From assembly GCF_013337685.1 (NCBI RefSeq), contig NZ_SUQN01000008.1, positions 124,001 to 188,000 of the forward strand: a stretch of 64,000 nucleotides of DNA, written 5' to 3'. Of the stretch, positions 11,383-21,175 are shown piece after piece (position 1 is the first letter of the stretch; each line of letters starts with the position of its first letter). Under the pieces are notes generated by a model. It had not been told where the DNA came from. It searched no databases and worked only from the letters and a program-made list of their open reading frames with translations. This DNA is from Citrobacter gillenii (GTDB lineage Bacteria; Pseudomonadota; Gammaproteobacteria; Enterobacterales; Enterobacteriaceae). A program made the position numbers and the translations under genes.

Positions 11383-14160
11383 CTAATCCGTTACCTGTCT
11401 GAACTCAAGCCAGTCGATCACCATGCCCGGTTTGGTCGCCTCGAACTGCAACAGATAGTTACCCGCCGTCATATCGATGCGGCATAGCTTCTGCGTAATC
11501 TGCTTCCCCAGCGCCCCGTGGGTCTGGATCGTGGCGACCACGCAGCCATTGAGCAGTAAGTTGCATCCAGTCTGGGCTAACGCCAGCCCCGCCGATGACG
11601 CGCTGAGCAGCAGATCGTAGGTCGCATCCTTCTCAAGGCTAATCACCCTCTCTCCGCTGTAGCGCAGCCGTGATACCGACGCTACCTTGATAGCTCCCCT
11701 ATCCGCCAGCATAGCATCCGCATGGAATTTAGCCCTGGTTACCCGCGGCACGTCTCCCCGTTTAGCTACCTGCGTAGACAGGAGAAAACTCAGAATATTG
11801 CGGGCACAACGTTGCAGTTCCCCCAGCGTCAGCGTTCCGTCCTCCAGCGCTGAGAGCGTATTGTCATCACCGGCATTAATCTCCGCACCGTTGTTATTGA
11901 CCACCATATAGAGGTCATTTTGCGCGCGGATCATCGCCGCCGTGTTGTTAACACTCGCCTCCCCCGCAGTGACAGGATCGTTCATTTTTGCCCACCAGTC
12001 CGTCATCACAATGCCCTGAAATCCCCAATCGTCGCGTAATATTGTCGTGTTCAGGCAATAATTCGCAGCAGACCAGTGCGCATTGACGGGGTTATAGGCG
12101 GTCATCACCGCACTCGCGCCACCGTGTTTGACGGCATATTCAAATCCCTTCAGATAAATTTCACGTAACGCCCTGGCCGAGACCACCGCATCAACCTGGG
12201 CGCGGGAAAACTCCTGACTGTTACAGGCAAAATGTTTCAGCGTCGCAATGCCCCCGCCAGCGCGAATACCTCGCGCCATCGCAGCAGCCATCATGCCTGT
12301 CACTAAAGGGTCCTCCGAATAATATTCAAAGTTGCGCCCGTTCAGTGGATGACGGTGAATATTCAGACCCGGCCCCAGCAGAACATCAATGTGATTTTGC
12401 TGTAGCTCCTTTCCTTCCATCATATACAGGCGCTCAACCAGCACCGGATCCCATGTGCAGGCCAGCAACGTCCCACTGGGAAGCAACGTGGCTTTTGCGC
12501 CATTATCCATGCGGATACCCGATGGACCATCCGCCGTAGACGCCACGGGTATCCCTTTTTCTCGCAGACTGTCGGTCACTCCGCCAAATGCAGATGCCAC
12601 GCCGGGCGTCACTTTGAGACTACACATCCCCTCTCCGCGCACCAGACAGGCCAATTCCTCCACGGAAAGCTGGGCCAGAAATGTCTCCAGACAACGATGG
12701 CCTTGCACAACATCGCTGAAATGGATGCCTTTGTTGCCGGTCAACGGCTGCGCGGGAGGTAAACGCGATAAGATACGATCGCGTAAGGAGAAAGAGCGGC
12801 GCGGCGTGTCCTCCCATGCCTCTAACCAGCTCCCCTGTTGATGACGACCAGGCCGTAGGCGGGAGAACGCCACGCTGGGCGCCAGCGCCTGTTCATGGCG
12901 GGAGAAAACCTGGACGGATGGCACGATGAGCTCTTCACGCCCCGCGAAGCTAACCGGCTGGAGGTCACGCACGCTGTTACCGACGAACAAACAATACCCG
13001 CCCGCTTCCAGTAACCAACAGTGCGGATGACCGCTATCCCCGCTGTCATCCCACGATGTCAGACGCTCGCCAGGGATCGCCAGATCAATAATTTCACGCT
13101 CTCCCGGTTGCAGGAGATGGGTTTTACCAAAGGCAACCAGCACGCGCGAGGGCTTACCCAGCGCGCCTTGCGGTGCTTGCAGATAGACTTGAACAACCTC
13201 ACTCCCCGCCCAGGTTTCGCCCGTATTCTGCACCGCAACGCTTAATTGAAAGCTGAGGGGATCGGTAATCACCTCCGCAGAGATAACCTCAAGGGTAAAT
13301 GACGTATAGGAAAGCCCAAAGCCAAAGGGATACTGCACGCGCTGAGGGCAAAACGTTTCGAAATAACGATAACCGACATAAATATCTTCCTGATAAATAT
13401 TCTGTCTGTCGCTTCCCCAGCAGGAGGCAGAGGGGTAATCCTCCAGTGAGTACGCAATACTGTCGGTCAGTTTTCCGCAGGGCGTGATCTCGCCGCACAA
13501 TAACGCGGCGACGGCCTGTGCGCCAAACGCACCACCGTGCCAGGCGCATAGTATCGCCCCAATTCGCCCGCGTAATTCCGGGGTCTCAACCCACGACATG
13601 TCGATAATAGAAGAAATATTGAGTACGACTATCACATCGTTAAAGTGACGACAGACGCAGGCCAGCAGAGAAAATTCGTCAGGGGTCAGTCGATATCCGC
13701 CAGCAACATCGGCATTGTCTTTATCTTCTCCAGCGGTTCGACCAATAACCACAACGGCCTTTTGCGATATCGTCTTCGCCTGCGCCACTTCGCCTTCCTG
13801 CAGCGGCATCTCTTGTTGAAACCAGGGTTCCTGTGCCCAACCGCCGCCGCCGTTATCAAACGGATTTTCACCGACCCATTGCTCATACTTCTGCGCCAGC
13901 ACGGGGTTTAACCGTGCAGAACAGCGTTCGCGCAAAGCCTGTAGTAAGTGACATTGCGCGACAACGTTAACGGCCCCGCCCGACCCTGTCCCACTGCGGT
14001 AATAATCAATCTGCGTGCGCCCAAACAGCGCAATAGTATCCTCAGGGCGCAGGGGAAGCACCGCATGATCATTTTTAAGTAGTACCGCCCCTTGTGCCGC
14101 AACAATCGTGGCAAACTCGCTAAACCCGTCAAGCGGTTTACCCATAAAATTCAAATGCAT
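11383..14160 (-). CDS. Circularly permuted GH3 beta-glucosidase
   Basis: This 925-residue glycoside hydrolase family 3 enzyme has its domains in the reverse of the usual order. Residues ~10-290 form the GH3 C-terminal (alpha/beta sandwich) domain, with an acid/base candidate Glu145 in GRTAGEDKD. A fibronectin-III-like domain follows (~300-415). The (beta/alpha)8 N-terminal domain comes later (~495-800), with DGPSGIR (544-550), NGRNFEYYSEDP, KHF (642-644) and the nucleophile Asp721 in IVMTDWW. A C-terminal ~100-residue tail looks like a beta-sandwich sugar-binding module. Reversed GH3 enzymes are known from rumen bacteria such as Ruminococcus albus and Butyrivibrio. No signal peptide is visible, so it is probably cytoplasmic. 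The ATG at 14160 is preferred because an earlier one at 14217 lies in a terminator stem. It is the last gene of the symporter-porin-GH3 operon; the substrate is inferred, probably a beta-glucoside oligosaccharide. Confidence 0.85.
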   Translation of the reverse strand: MHLNFMGKPLDGFSEFATIVAAQGAVLLKNDHAVLPLRPEDTIALFGRTQIDYYRSGTGSGGAVNVVAQCHLLQALRERCSARLNPVLAQKYEQWVGENPFDNGGGGWAQEPWFQQEMPLQEGEVAQAKTISQKAVVVIGRTAGEDKDNADVAGGYRLTPDEFSLLACVCRHFNDVIVVLNISSIIDMSWVETPELRGRIGAILCAWHGGAFGAQAVAALLCGEITPCGKLTDSIAYSLEDYPSASCWGSDRQNIYQEDIYVGYRYFETFCPQRVQYPFGFGLSYTSFTLEVISAEVITDPLSFQLSVAVQNTGETWAGSEVVQVYLQAPQGALGKPSRVLVAFGKTHLLQPGEREIIDLAIPGERLTSWDDSGDSGHPHCWLLEAGGYCLFVGNSVRDLQPVSFAGREELIVPSVQVFSRHEQALAPSVAFSRLRPGRHQQGSWLEAWEDTPRRSFSLRDRILSRLPPAQPLTGNKGIHFSDVVQGHRCLETFLAQLSVEELACLVRGEGMCSLKVTPGVASAFGGVTDSLREKGIPVASTADGPSGIRMDNGAKATLLPSGTLLACTWDPVLVERLYMMEGKELQQNHIDVLLGPGLNIHRHPLNGRNFEYYSEDPLVTGMMAAAMARGIRAGGGIATLKHFACNSQEFSRAQVDAVVSARALREIYLKGFEYAVKHGGASAVMTAYNPVNAHWSAANYCLNTTILRDDWGFQGIVMTDWWAKMNDPVTAGEASVNNTAAMIRAQNDLYMVVNNNGAEINAGDDNTLSALEDGTLTLGELQRCARNILSFLLSTQVAKRGDVPRVTRAKFHADAMLADRGAIKVASVSRLRYSGERVISLEKDATYDLLLSASSAGLALAQTGCNLLLNGCVVATIQTHGALGKQITQKLCRIDMTAGNYLLQFEATKPGMVIDWLEFRQVTD

Positions 14161-14200
14161 AATTGAGAAGCCCTGTGTCCATTGCCTTATTCTGTACTGA

Positions 14201-14231
14201 AATAAAACAAGGCCCATCGTTGATGGGCCTT
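14201..14231 (-). terminator. Terminator/attenuator between porin and GH3 gene
   Basis: Read on the minus strand, AAGGCCCATC and GATGGGCCTT form a 10-bp stem around a short loop (14209-14231), followed by TGTTTTATTT. It should stop a large share of transcripts after the porin gene, so GH3 expression would depend on read-through. Confidence 0.7.
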
Positions 14232-14238
14232 GTGATTA

Positions 14239-15609
14239 TCAGAAGTAATATTTGAATCTCAGACGTCCGCCGTAACGCGCATCTTCGCTGCTGTCGCCGT
14301 TATGTGGATCGGCCTCGACCCATGAGGCATAGGCACCGAGATAGATATTAAAGTTTTTCATATCCATCACGTTGGGGAATAAATATGAGGCATGGATGGT
14401 GTGGATATCATAATTGCCTGGATCGGTGATCCAGCAGTCATCTTCACACACGGCATCAATATTGGTCGCGTTGAACGCTTCAATTTTGTTATGCGCATAG
14501 ATGTAACCCAGTTCAAAGCGATGCCATAACGCATTCACCCCGGCAGTAAAGTCGGTTTCATCGGTCGCGTCCATATACGCCGTGTTGAGGTTAATGACAG
14601 CCCCCTCTTCTGGATCGGTTTTTTGTCCGTTCCAGGTCATGGTAAAACCATACCCCGTACGATCTGACTGATCGATCCACTTGCCGTTATCGTAATAACC
14701 ATAGGCGTTATTCACGACGTTACTTTCCATCGCCAGCGCCGTAGAGAAGCGGCCATTTTGCCAGGCAATAACCGGTCGAACATAGGCCACATTTTTATCG
14801 CTGGTTAGATCCATGCCGTGATACTGCTTCTCGGAGAACAACGTACTGCCATTTTCCAGCAGCGTATTCACTTCAAAATACCAGTTATCGATGGTTTTAC
14901 TCAGCAGGAAGTTACCGCCACTGTCGCTACGTCCACGCCCCTCTTTCATCATATAGATGTAGCCGTAGCCGTCACTGTAGAGGTCATTCGCCGTATTCCC
15001 CGAATACTCAACAAAGGTATCCTGATTCAGCGGGAACATATCATAGGCTTCAAAGCGCCCGACCTTAATTTTCCAGTCGTTCTCACGCCCAAAGAAGAAG
15101 ACCGCATCATCGAGATTCATTTTGCCGGTCAGATCAGCCAGCGGCTGGACCGAGAAACCGGCAAAGTTACCGTTGTTCAGCCGCTGGTAGCCATCAAATC
15201 CCAGCAGCAGACGTCCGTTGATATCCCAGCGCTCATTGGTTCCCGGCGCCCAGTCTTTGTTGGCGGAGGTGCGCATTGATGTCAGGCTACCGGAACGACT
15301 GGCAGCATCCATATTAAACTCCACATCACCGTAGAATTTAATATCGCTGAATCCGGATAACGTCAGTTTTGGTGGGTTAGCGCCTGCTGCGACGGGTTCG
15401 GCTGATTCAACTTTCACCGTAGGTGCTGCCGCTACCTGTTGTTGCTGTAGCGACTGAACCTGCGACTCGGCGTCAGTTGCCCGCTGTTCTGCGCGAATAA
15501 CACGCTGCTCCAGTTCAGCAAGACGTTGCTCAATGGTACTATTATTTGCAGCCCACAGGTTTTGAGATAAGCAAGCACCGATCATCAGCGCCAAATATTT
15601 CGCTTTCAT
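14239..15609 (-). CDS. Outer-membrane carbohydrate porin with N-terminal coiled coil
   Basis: The 456-residue precursor starts with a signal peptide (MKAKYLALMIGACLSQNLWA, cleaved before ANN). A heptad-rich coiled coil follows at about residues 24-58 (IEQRLAELEQRVIRAEQRATDAESQVQSLQQQQ), then alternating amphipathic beta strands and a C-terminal RLRFKYYF ending in Phe, the outer-membrane assembly signal. The periplasmic coiled coil and overall plan resemble sugar porins such as ScrY and RafY. I cannot decide the exact family without a search. Its position between a sugar symporter and a beta-glucosidase suggests uptake of an oligosaccharide too large for general porins. The gap to the symporter gene is 83 bases. 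Confidence 0.8.
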   Translation of the reverse strand: MKAKYLALMIGACLSQNLWAANNSTIEQRLAELEQRVIRAEQRATDAESQVQSLQQQQVAAAPTVKVESAEPVAAGANPPKLTLSGFSDIKFYGDVEFNMDAASRSGSLTSMRTSANKDWAPGTNERWDINGRLLLGFDGYQRLNNGNFAGFSVQPLADLTGKMNLDDAVFFFGRENDWKIKVGRFEAYDMFPLNQDTFVEYSGNTANDLYSDGYGYIYMMKEGRGRSDSGGNFLLSKTIDNWYFEVNTLLENGSTLFSEKQYHGMDLTSDKNVAYVRPVIAWQNGRFSTALAMESNVVNNAYGYYDNGKWIDQSDRTGYGFTMTWNGQKTDPEEGAVINLNTAYMDATDETDFTAGVNALWHRFELGYIYAHNKIEAFNATNIDAVCEDDCWITDPGNYDIHTIHASYLFPNVMDMKNFNIYLGAYASWVEADPHNGDSSEDARYGGRLRFKYYF

Positions 15610-15692
15610 TATTCATCCCTAAAGTTTGATGTATACCAGATGAGATGTCGTAAACATCTCATCCTCCTGCTATTACAATATTTTGGTTATTA

Positions 15693-17051
15693 TCAGGAAT
15701 GCGCAAACTTACCGCTTTTAAGGTCGGTGACAATGCCATTCATTCTTGCTTCTGTTAATCCATAGAATTTAATAGAGAATGCCGTCAGAATATAAAATAC
15801 TGCAGGAATAATGGTAAATAATAACGTAACGCCCTGTACGGCAGACGCGGACTGCACAGCACTACCTGAGGCATAATCAAATGCTGCGAGTACCCAGCCC
15901 AAAATAGCACCACCAACGGCAACACCCAATTTGATGACAAAAATATTTGCTGCGACGTTCATTCCGGTAATTCGACGGTGCGTTTTCCATTCACCGTAAT
16001 TATTCGCATCGGTAATCATCGACCATTGCAGAGCCCCATTACCGCCCTGAATAATGGAAATAATAATATGAACCGCAAGCACAACTATCCAATACTGAAC
16101 CGGCACAAAGAAGCACAGCACACCAAATACGGCTGTGAGTAAGTTAACCCAAAAAGAGAGTTTGATTTTACAGAACCGGGTACCAAAGGGTTTAGCAAGT
16201 ATCGACCCCAGCATTGAGGCAAACATGCTACCCAGCATAAAGACGGTAATAATATCAGCACCTTTGTTCAGCACCGTGTTAACGTAGTAAACGACTGCCC
16301 CACCGCGCAGCACCACCGCAACCAGCATCATAAAGTTATAAACAGATAAAATACGCCACTGTTCATTCTTAAATAAAATTTTTACATCACGGGTAATATT
16401 GAGGTTTTCCTCTTTGATCGGCTGCACACGTTCTTTGGTGGTTAAAAAACAGATGATAAACATCAGACAACCAATGACGCCGAAGATAGCCATTGAAACC
16501 TGAATCCCCGTCGCTCTATCACCAGGATAGAGATAATCTGCCAGCGGTAAAATTAACGCTGTTCCCAGCGCACCGCCGATTGGCGTAATCGCAAAACGCC
16601 ATGACTGCAAGGACAGGTTTTCACGCGGGTCGGACGTCAGCGCAGCACCCAGTGAGCAGTAAGGAATATTAATGGCTGTATACATCAGCGTCATAAAGAT
16701 ATATGCCGCCACCGCATAGACCACTTTTCCACTGTCGGAAAAATCAGGAATGGAATAAACCAGCACACAGCTGACGGCAAAGGGTACACAAATCGCCAGT
16801 AGCCATGGGCGAAAACGTCCCCAGCGCGTGGAGGTTGCATCGGCAATCGCCCCCATAATGGGATCGGTAATCGCATCCAGCAAGCGGACCAGTAAAAACA
16901 TCGTTCCCATTACCGCAGGCGGTAAACCATAAATATCAGTATAAAAATACGCAAGAATTGCCACCGAAGAGTCAAAAACGATGTGGCTGGCCGCGTCACC
17001 CAGACTGTACCCCACCTTTTCCCTGATCGATATCTTGTCCCCTGTAGACAT
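15693..17051 (-). CDS. GPH-family sugar:cation symporter
   Basis: This 452-residue protein has 12 predicted membrane spans and belongs to the glycoside-pentoside-hexuronide symporters (MelB, UidB, YicJ, XylP type). It starts MSTGDKISIREKVGYSLGDAASHIVFDS, the family N-terminal pattern with GDxAxN/H, and contains DAITDPIMGAIADATSTRWGRFRPWLL, the cation-site helix and following loop. AAAGGAG stands 6 bases before the ATG. It is the first gene of the minus-strand operon with the porin and permuted GH3 enzyme, so the likely cargo is a beta-linked di- or oligosaccharide hydrolysed inside the cell. Base composition looks more AT-rich than its neighbours, consistent with acquisition. Confidence 0.88.
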   Translation of the reverse strand: MSTGDKISIREKVGYSLGDAASHIVFDSSVAILAYFYTDIYGLPPAVMGTMFLLVRLLDAITDPIMGAIADATSTRWGRFRPWLLAICVPFAVSCVLVYSIPDFSDSGKVVYAVAAYIFMTLMYTAINIPYCSLGAALTSDPRENLSLQSWRFAITPIGGALGTALILPLADYLYPGDRATGIQVSMAIFGVIGCLMFIICFLTTKERVQPIKEENLNITRDVKILFKNEQWRILSVYNFMMLVAVVLRGGAVVYYVNTVLNKGADIITVFMLGSMFASMLGSILAKPFGTRFCKIKLSFWVNLLTAVFGVLCFFVPVQYWIVVLAVHIIISIIQGGNGALQWSMITDANNYGEWKTHRRITGMNVAANIFVIKLGVAVGGAILGWVLAAFDYASGSAVQSASAVQGVTLLFTIIPAVFYILTAFSIKFYGLTEARMNGIVTDLKSGKFAHS

Positions 17052-17076
17052 ACAAACTCCTTTGCCAATACAAAAA

Positions 17077-17090
17077 TGTAACCGGTTTCT
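17077..17090 (-). promoter_or_regulatory. LacI/GalR-type operator before the symporter-porin-GH3 operon
   Basis: GTAACCGGTTTC (17078-17089, plus-strand reading) contains the 8-bp palindrome AACCGGTT and differs by one base from GGAACCGGTTTC upstream of ascF (42548-42559). The site lies 27-38 bases before the symporter start, within a normal promoter footprint. The operon has no regulator of its own in the window, so AscG is the obvious candidate. Confidence 0.6.
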
Positions 17091-17320
17091 GTCGTAGGGT
17101 ATTTTTAAAACATCTTATCTGGCCTAATCCATTATGTTTTTCTGTTAACTGTTTATGTTTTTTTCTTTATGTGATCGCAGCGAGGTAGGTTTACTTATTG
17201 GCCCTTATTTTTGTTTCTTCGCTCACGTTTTATTCGTTGCGAACTTGTTATTTATTAACACAAAATAATATTCACCAAACAAATGTAATATAGATATCTT
17301 ATGGCTAAGGAAAAATGATA
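17091..17320. other. AT-rich intergenic region upstream of the GH3 operon
   Basis: No gene is seen between the symporter operator and the luxS terminator. A CRP half-site TGTGATC (about 17170-17176) has no good second half. The stretch is AT-rich, and no convincing -35/-10 pair stood out on the minus strand. It probably holds the operon promoter and activator sites. Confidence 0.5.
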
Positions 17321-17351
17321 ATAAAAAACCCCGGTTGCAGGCCGGGGTTTT
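17321..17351 (-). terminator. luxS intrinsic terminator
   Basis: AAAACCCCGG and CCGGGGTTTT form a long stem at 17325-17351; on the minus strand the stem runs into TTTTTTATTAT. It closes luxS and may also work for plus-strand transcripts. Confidence 0.88.
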
Positions 17352-17380
17352 CGAATAACAGGAAAACGTAATAAATCAGA

Positions 17381-17896
17381 CTAAATATGCAGTTCCTGCA
17401 ATTTTTCTTTCGGCAGCGCCAACTCTTCATTACTGTTAACGCGTACGTCATGTTCCAGAATATGACGGGCAATTTCCTGCGCTTCGCTCAGCGAATGCAT
17501 TTGATACGTTCCACACTGGTAGACGTTCAGTTCCGGGATCTGATTTTGATCCTGCACTTTCAGCACGTCAGCCATCGCCGCTTTCCAGGCGTCAGCCACG
17601 CGCTGTTCGTCCGGCGTACCAATCAGGCTCATGTAGAAGCCAGTACGGCAGCCCATTGGAGAGATATCGATAATCTCAACGCCATTACCGTTAAGGTGGT
17701 TACGCATAAACCCGGCAAACAGGTGTTCCAGCGTGTGGATCCCTTTTTCAGGCATCACTTCTTTGTTCGGAATGCAGAAACGCAGATCAAACACGGTGAT
17801 GGCGTCGCCATGCGGGGTGTTCATCGTTTTTGCAACCCGGACTGCGGGAGCTTCCATCCGGGTGTGATCGACAGTAAAACTATCTAACAACGGCAT
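17381..17896 (-). CDS. luxS: S-ribosylhomocysteine lyase
   Basis: LuxS splits S-ribosylhomocysteine into homocysteine and DPD, the precursor of autoinducer-2, in the activated methyl cycle. The 171 residues match the E. coli length. The metal ligands His54, His58 and Cys128 and the catalytic Glu57 and Cys83 are all present (HTLEH, MGCRTG, YQCGT). The ATG at 17896 follows GGAGGTGG. The leader is overlapped by the antisense sRNA micA, which in Salmonella and E. coli guides RNase III cleavage of the luxS mRNA. Confidence 0.98.
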   Translation of the reverse strand: MPLLDSFTVDHTRMEAPAVRVAKTMNTPHGDAITVFDLRFCIPNKEVMPEKGIHTLEHLFAGFMRNHLNGNGVEIIDISPMGCRTGFYMSLIGTPDEQRVADAWKAAMADVLKVQDQNQIPELNVYQCGTYQMHSLSEAQEIARHILEHDVRVNSNEELALPKEKLQELHI

Positions 17897-17931
17897 TTAG
17901 CCACCTCCGATAAAATTTTTAAAAATAATCT

Positions 17932-17958
17932 GAACTCTTTGTTCCGGGGCGAGTCTGA
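17932..17958 (+). promoter_or_regulatory. sigma-E promoter of micA
   Basis: GAACTC (17932-17937) and TCTGA (17954-17958) have the spacing and sequence of sigma-E promoters (GGAACTT / TCTGA), with the micA start 7 bases later at 17965. Envelope-stress control of micA is established in E. coli. Confidence 0.85.
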
Positions 17959-17964
17959 GTATAT

Positions 17965-18037
17965 GAAAGACGCGCATTTGTTATCATCATCCCTGGTTTC
18001 AGAGATGAAATTTTGGCCACTCCCGAGTGGCCTTTTT
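17965..18037 (+). ncRNA. micA: MicA small RNA
   Basis: MicA is a sigma-E-dependent, Hfq-binding sRNA that represses ompA and other porin mRNAs. The 5' end GAAAGACGCGCATTTG holds the ompA-pairing segment, and the 3' end is the terminator GGCCACTCCCGAGTGGCC plus T5. Only a few loop and stem bases differ from the E. coli sequence. It lies between luxS and gshA on the opposite strand, the conserved position, and ends 9 bases before the gshA stop. Confidence 0.96.
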
Positions 18038-18045
18038 CTTTTGTA

Positions 18046-19629
<1,584 letters not shown>

Positions 19630-19679
19630 TTAATTAGCATCATAGTATTGGTTACCCTACAGGCATTTCCACAACACAA

Positions 19680-20108
19680 TTAGTGCCACCACATAATGCC
19701 CTGCGTCGTAACCGCTGCGACCACAACATAACGCAACGCTTTGCCAAGGCATAAAAAAAAGAGTACTGGCCCCCACGAGATGCGCATCCATCCCGCTAGC
19801 AGGCACAGCAAATCCCCCACAACCGGCATCCAGCTTAATAATAGTGTGACAGCGCCATAGCGCTGCAGCCACCCCATCGCTTTCTCTTGCCATCGTGACG
19901 TTTTACGTAACGGGAAGAAACGCCCAAGGATAACGTTAGTTAACCCTCCAAGGCTATTACCCATTGTTGCTGTTAAGACTAAGACCCAGGGATGACTCAC
20001 CCCGGAAACCAGCAGAGCCACTAAAACAACTTCAGAATTTCCAGGTAACAGCGTGGCGCTGAGGAAACTGCTGGCAAACAGTGACAGGAGTGACAGTCCA
20101 TCACTCAC
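19680..20108 (-). CDS. yqaA: DedA-like inner-membrane protein
   Basis: This 142-residue protein has about four hydrophobic segments and belongs to the SNARE-associated/DedA superfamily. It contains GNSEVVLVALLVSG near the N-terminus and LLLSWMPVVGDLLCLLAGWMR, the reentrant-loop-like signature. The function of YqaA is not established. The start is GTG at 20108 and overlaps the yqaB stop as GTGA, so the two genes form an operon. Confidence 0.93.
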   Translation of the reverse strand: MSDGLSLLSLFASSFLSATLLPGNSEVVLVALLVSGVSHPWVLVLTATMGNSLGGLTNVILGRFFPLRKTSRWQEKAMGWLQRYGAVTLLLSWMPVVGDLLCLLAGWMRISWGPVLFFLCLGKALRYVVVAAVTTQGIMWWH

Positions 20109-20671
20109 AATAACCGGACATCCACGGCATCCATACCGGCCGCACGTGCAGCCTGCAGGCCGAAGTCAGCGTCTTCAAATACCACGCATTGAGTCGGGAC
20201 AACGCCCATACGCTCGGCACACAGTAAAAACGTGTCAGGTGCGGGTTTATGGCGTTGTACGTGGTCAGCTGCGACGACGGCATCAAAATAGTGACGTAGC
20301 CCTAAATGCGCGAGCAGCGCCTCTGCAATGGCACTTTCGCTCCCGGTACCGACCGACATAGGCCGACGACCATGCCAGGCTTTAACAACATCAATAAGCG
20401 GCAATGGCTGAACGCTATCCAACAGCATGCTTTTAACGCTGTCGGTTTTTTCACGCGCCAGCGCATGGGGATCGAGATCGGCATGATTCAGTTCAATGAC
20501 CGACTGTGCAATACGCCACGTTGGGGAACCGTTGAGTGCGACCATGGCCTGCTCGTCAAAACGGAGCCCATGACGCCTTAACACCTCATGCCACGCTTTA
20601 CGGTGCGTTGGCTCGGTATCGAGAATGGTGCCATCCATATCAAAAATTAAACCCGCATAACGTTCGTACAT
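20105..20671 (-). CDS. yqaB: HAD-superfamily sugar phosphatase (fructose-1-phosphatase type)
   Basis: YqaB dephosphorylates fructose 1-phosphate and related sugar phosphates in E. coli. The ATG at 20671 gives 188 residues, the E. coli length, beginning MYERYAGLIFDMDGTILDTEP, with the nucleophile Asp11 and acid/base Asp13 of the HAD motif I. The cap domain and motif IV (CVVFEDADFGLQAA) place it in the beta-phosphoglucomutase-like subgroup. The frame is open for another 54 codons upstream, but that part lacks similarity to the family and runs toward the tRNA repeat. It is coupled to yqaA by a 4-base overlap. Confidence 0.95.
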   Translation of the reverse strand: MYERYAGLIFDMDGTILDTEPTHRKAWHEVLRRHGLRFDEQAMVALNGSPTWRIAQSVIELNHADLDPHALAREKTDSVKSMLLDSVQPLPLIDVVKAWHGRRPMSVGTGSESAIAEALLAHLGLRHYFDAVVAADHVQRHKPAPDTFLLCAERMGVVPTQCVVFEDADFGLQAARAAGMDAVDVRLL

Positions 20672-20793
20672 CGTCTTCCCACAAGCCGAATGACCAGACG
20701 TTACTTTATCGTAATTGATTGATTTTGTCGCTGACAGCGAATTGAGGATTGTTTTAGAAGTTTGATTCAGAAAAAGAGAGATGGTGCTGGGGA

Positions 20794-20827
20794 TTATTTC
20801 GGAGAAGATGGTGCATCCGGGAGGATT
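20794..20827 (-). repeat. Duplicate of the tRNA-Arg 3' end and its trailer
   Basis: Thirty-four bases are identical to 20925-20958. They include the last 19 bases of the tRNA-Arg gene with its CCA (20809-20827) and 15 bases of downstream trailer. The two copies are 131 bases apart. The intervening DNA has two small hairpins (20853-20868 and near 20886-20900) but no gene. Repeats that start with exactly the last 19 bases of a tRNA are known in the E. coli tyrT (rtT) operon, and this looks analogous. An old attachment-site duplication is the alternative. Confidence 0.75.
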
Positions 20828-20939
20828 ACTCACTGGCGTTCACCCTACGGGCCGTTGCTGAAGCAACGTTATCCTCCCTGGTGCTTGCGACTGTCTCGCA
20901 GACCATGAAATAACGGTTTAGCTGTTATTTCGGAGAAGA

Positions 20940-21016
20940 TGGTGCATCCGGGAGGATTCGAACCTCCGACCGCTCGGTTCGTAGCCGAGTACTCTATCCA
21001 GCTGAGCTACGGATGC
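20940..21016 (-). tRNA. argQ: tRNA-Arg(ACG), copy 4 (last in transcript)
   Basis: This is a complete 77-base tRNA including encoded CCA. The acceptor stem GCATCCG/CGGATGC, anticodon loop CTACGAA (anticodon ACG, A34 becomes inosine) and T-arm GGTTCGAATCC are all present. It is the last of four identical copies in the serV-argVYZQ type cluster. The symbol is by position relative to E. coli. Confidence 0.95.
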
Positions 21017-21057
21017 ATCAGGGAACTATTGATTTACAACTAATACTTCGGAGAAGA

Positions 21058-21134
21058 TGGTGCATCCGGGAGGATTCGAACCTCCGACCGCTCGGTTCGT
21101 AGCCGAGTACTCTATCCAGCTGAGCTACGGATGC
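21058..21134 (-). tRNA. argZ: tRNA-Arg(ACG), copy 3
   Basis: The sequence is identical to the neighbouring copies: 77 bases with CCA and anticodon ACG. The spacer to the next copy downstream is 41 bases and nearly identical to the other 41-base spacer, so copies 2-4 form a tandem array of about 118-bp units. Confidence 0.95.
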
Positions 21135-21175
21135 ATCAGGGAACTATTGATTTACAATTAATACTGCGGAGAATA

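Noticed and set aside
17165-17185. CRP site upstream of the GH3 operon
   Set aside because: Only one half (TGTGATC) matches; the second half is not recognisable.
20672-20833. 54-codon N-terminal extension of yqaB
   Set aside because: No similarity to the family, and the HAD motif sits at the expected distance from the ATG at 20671.
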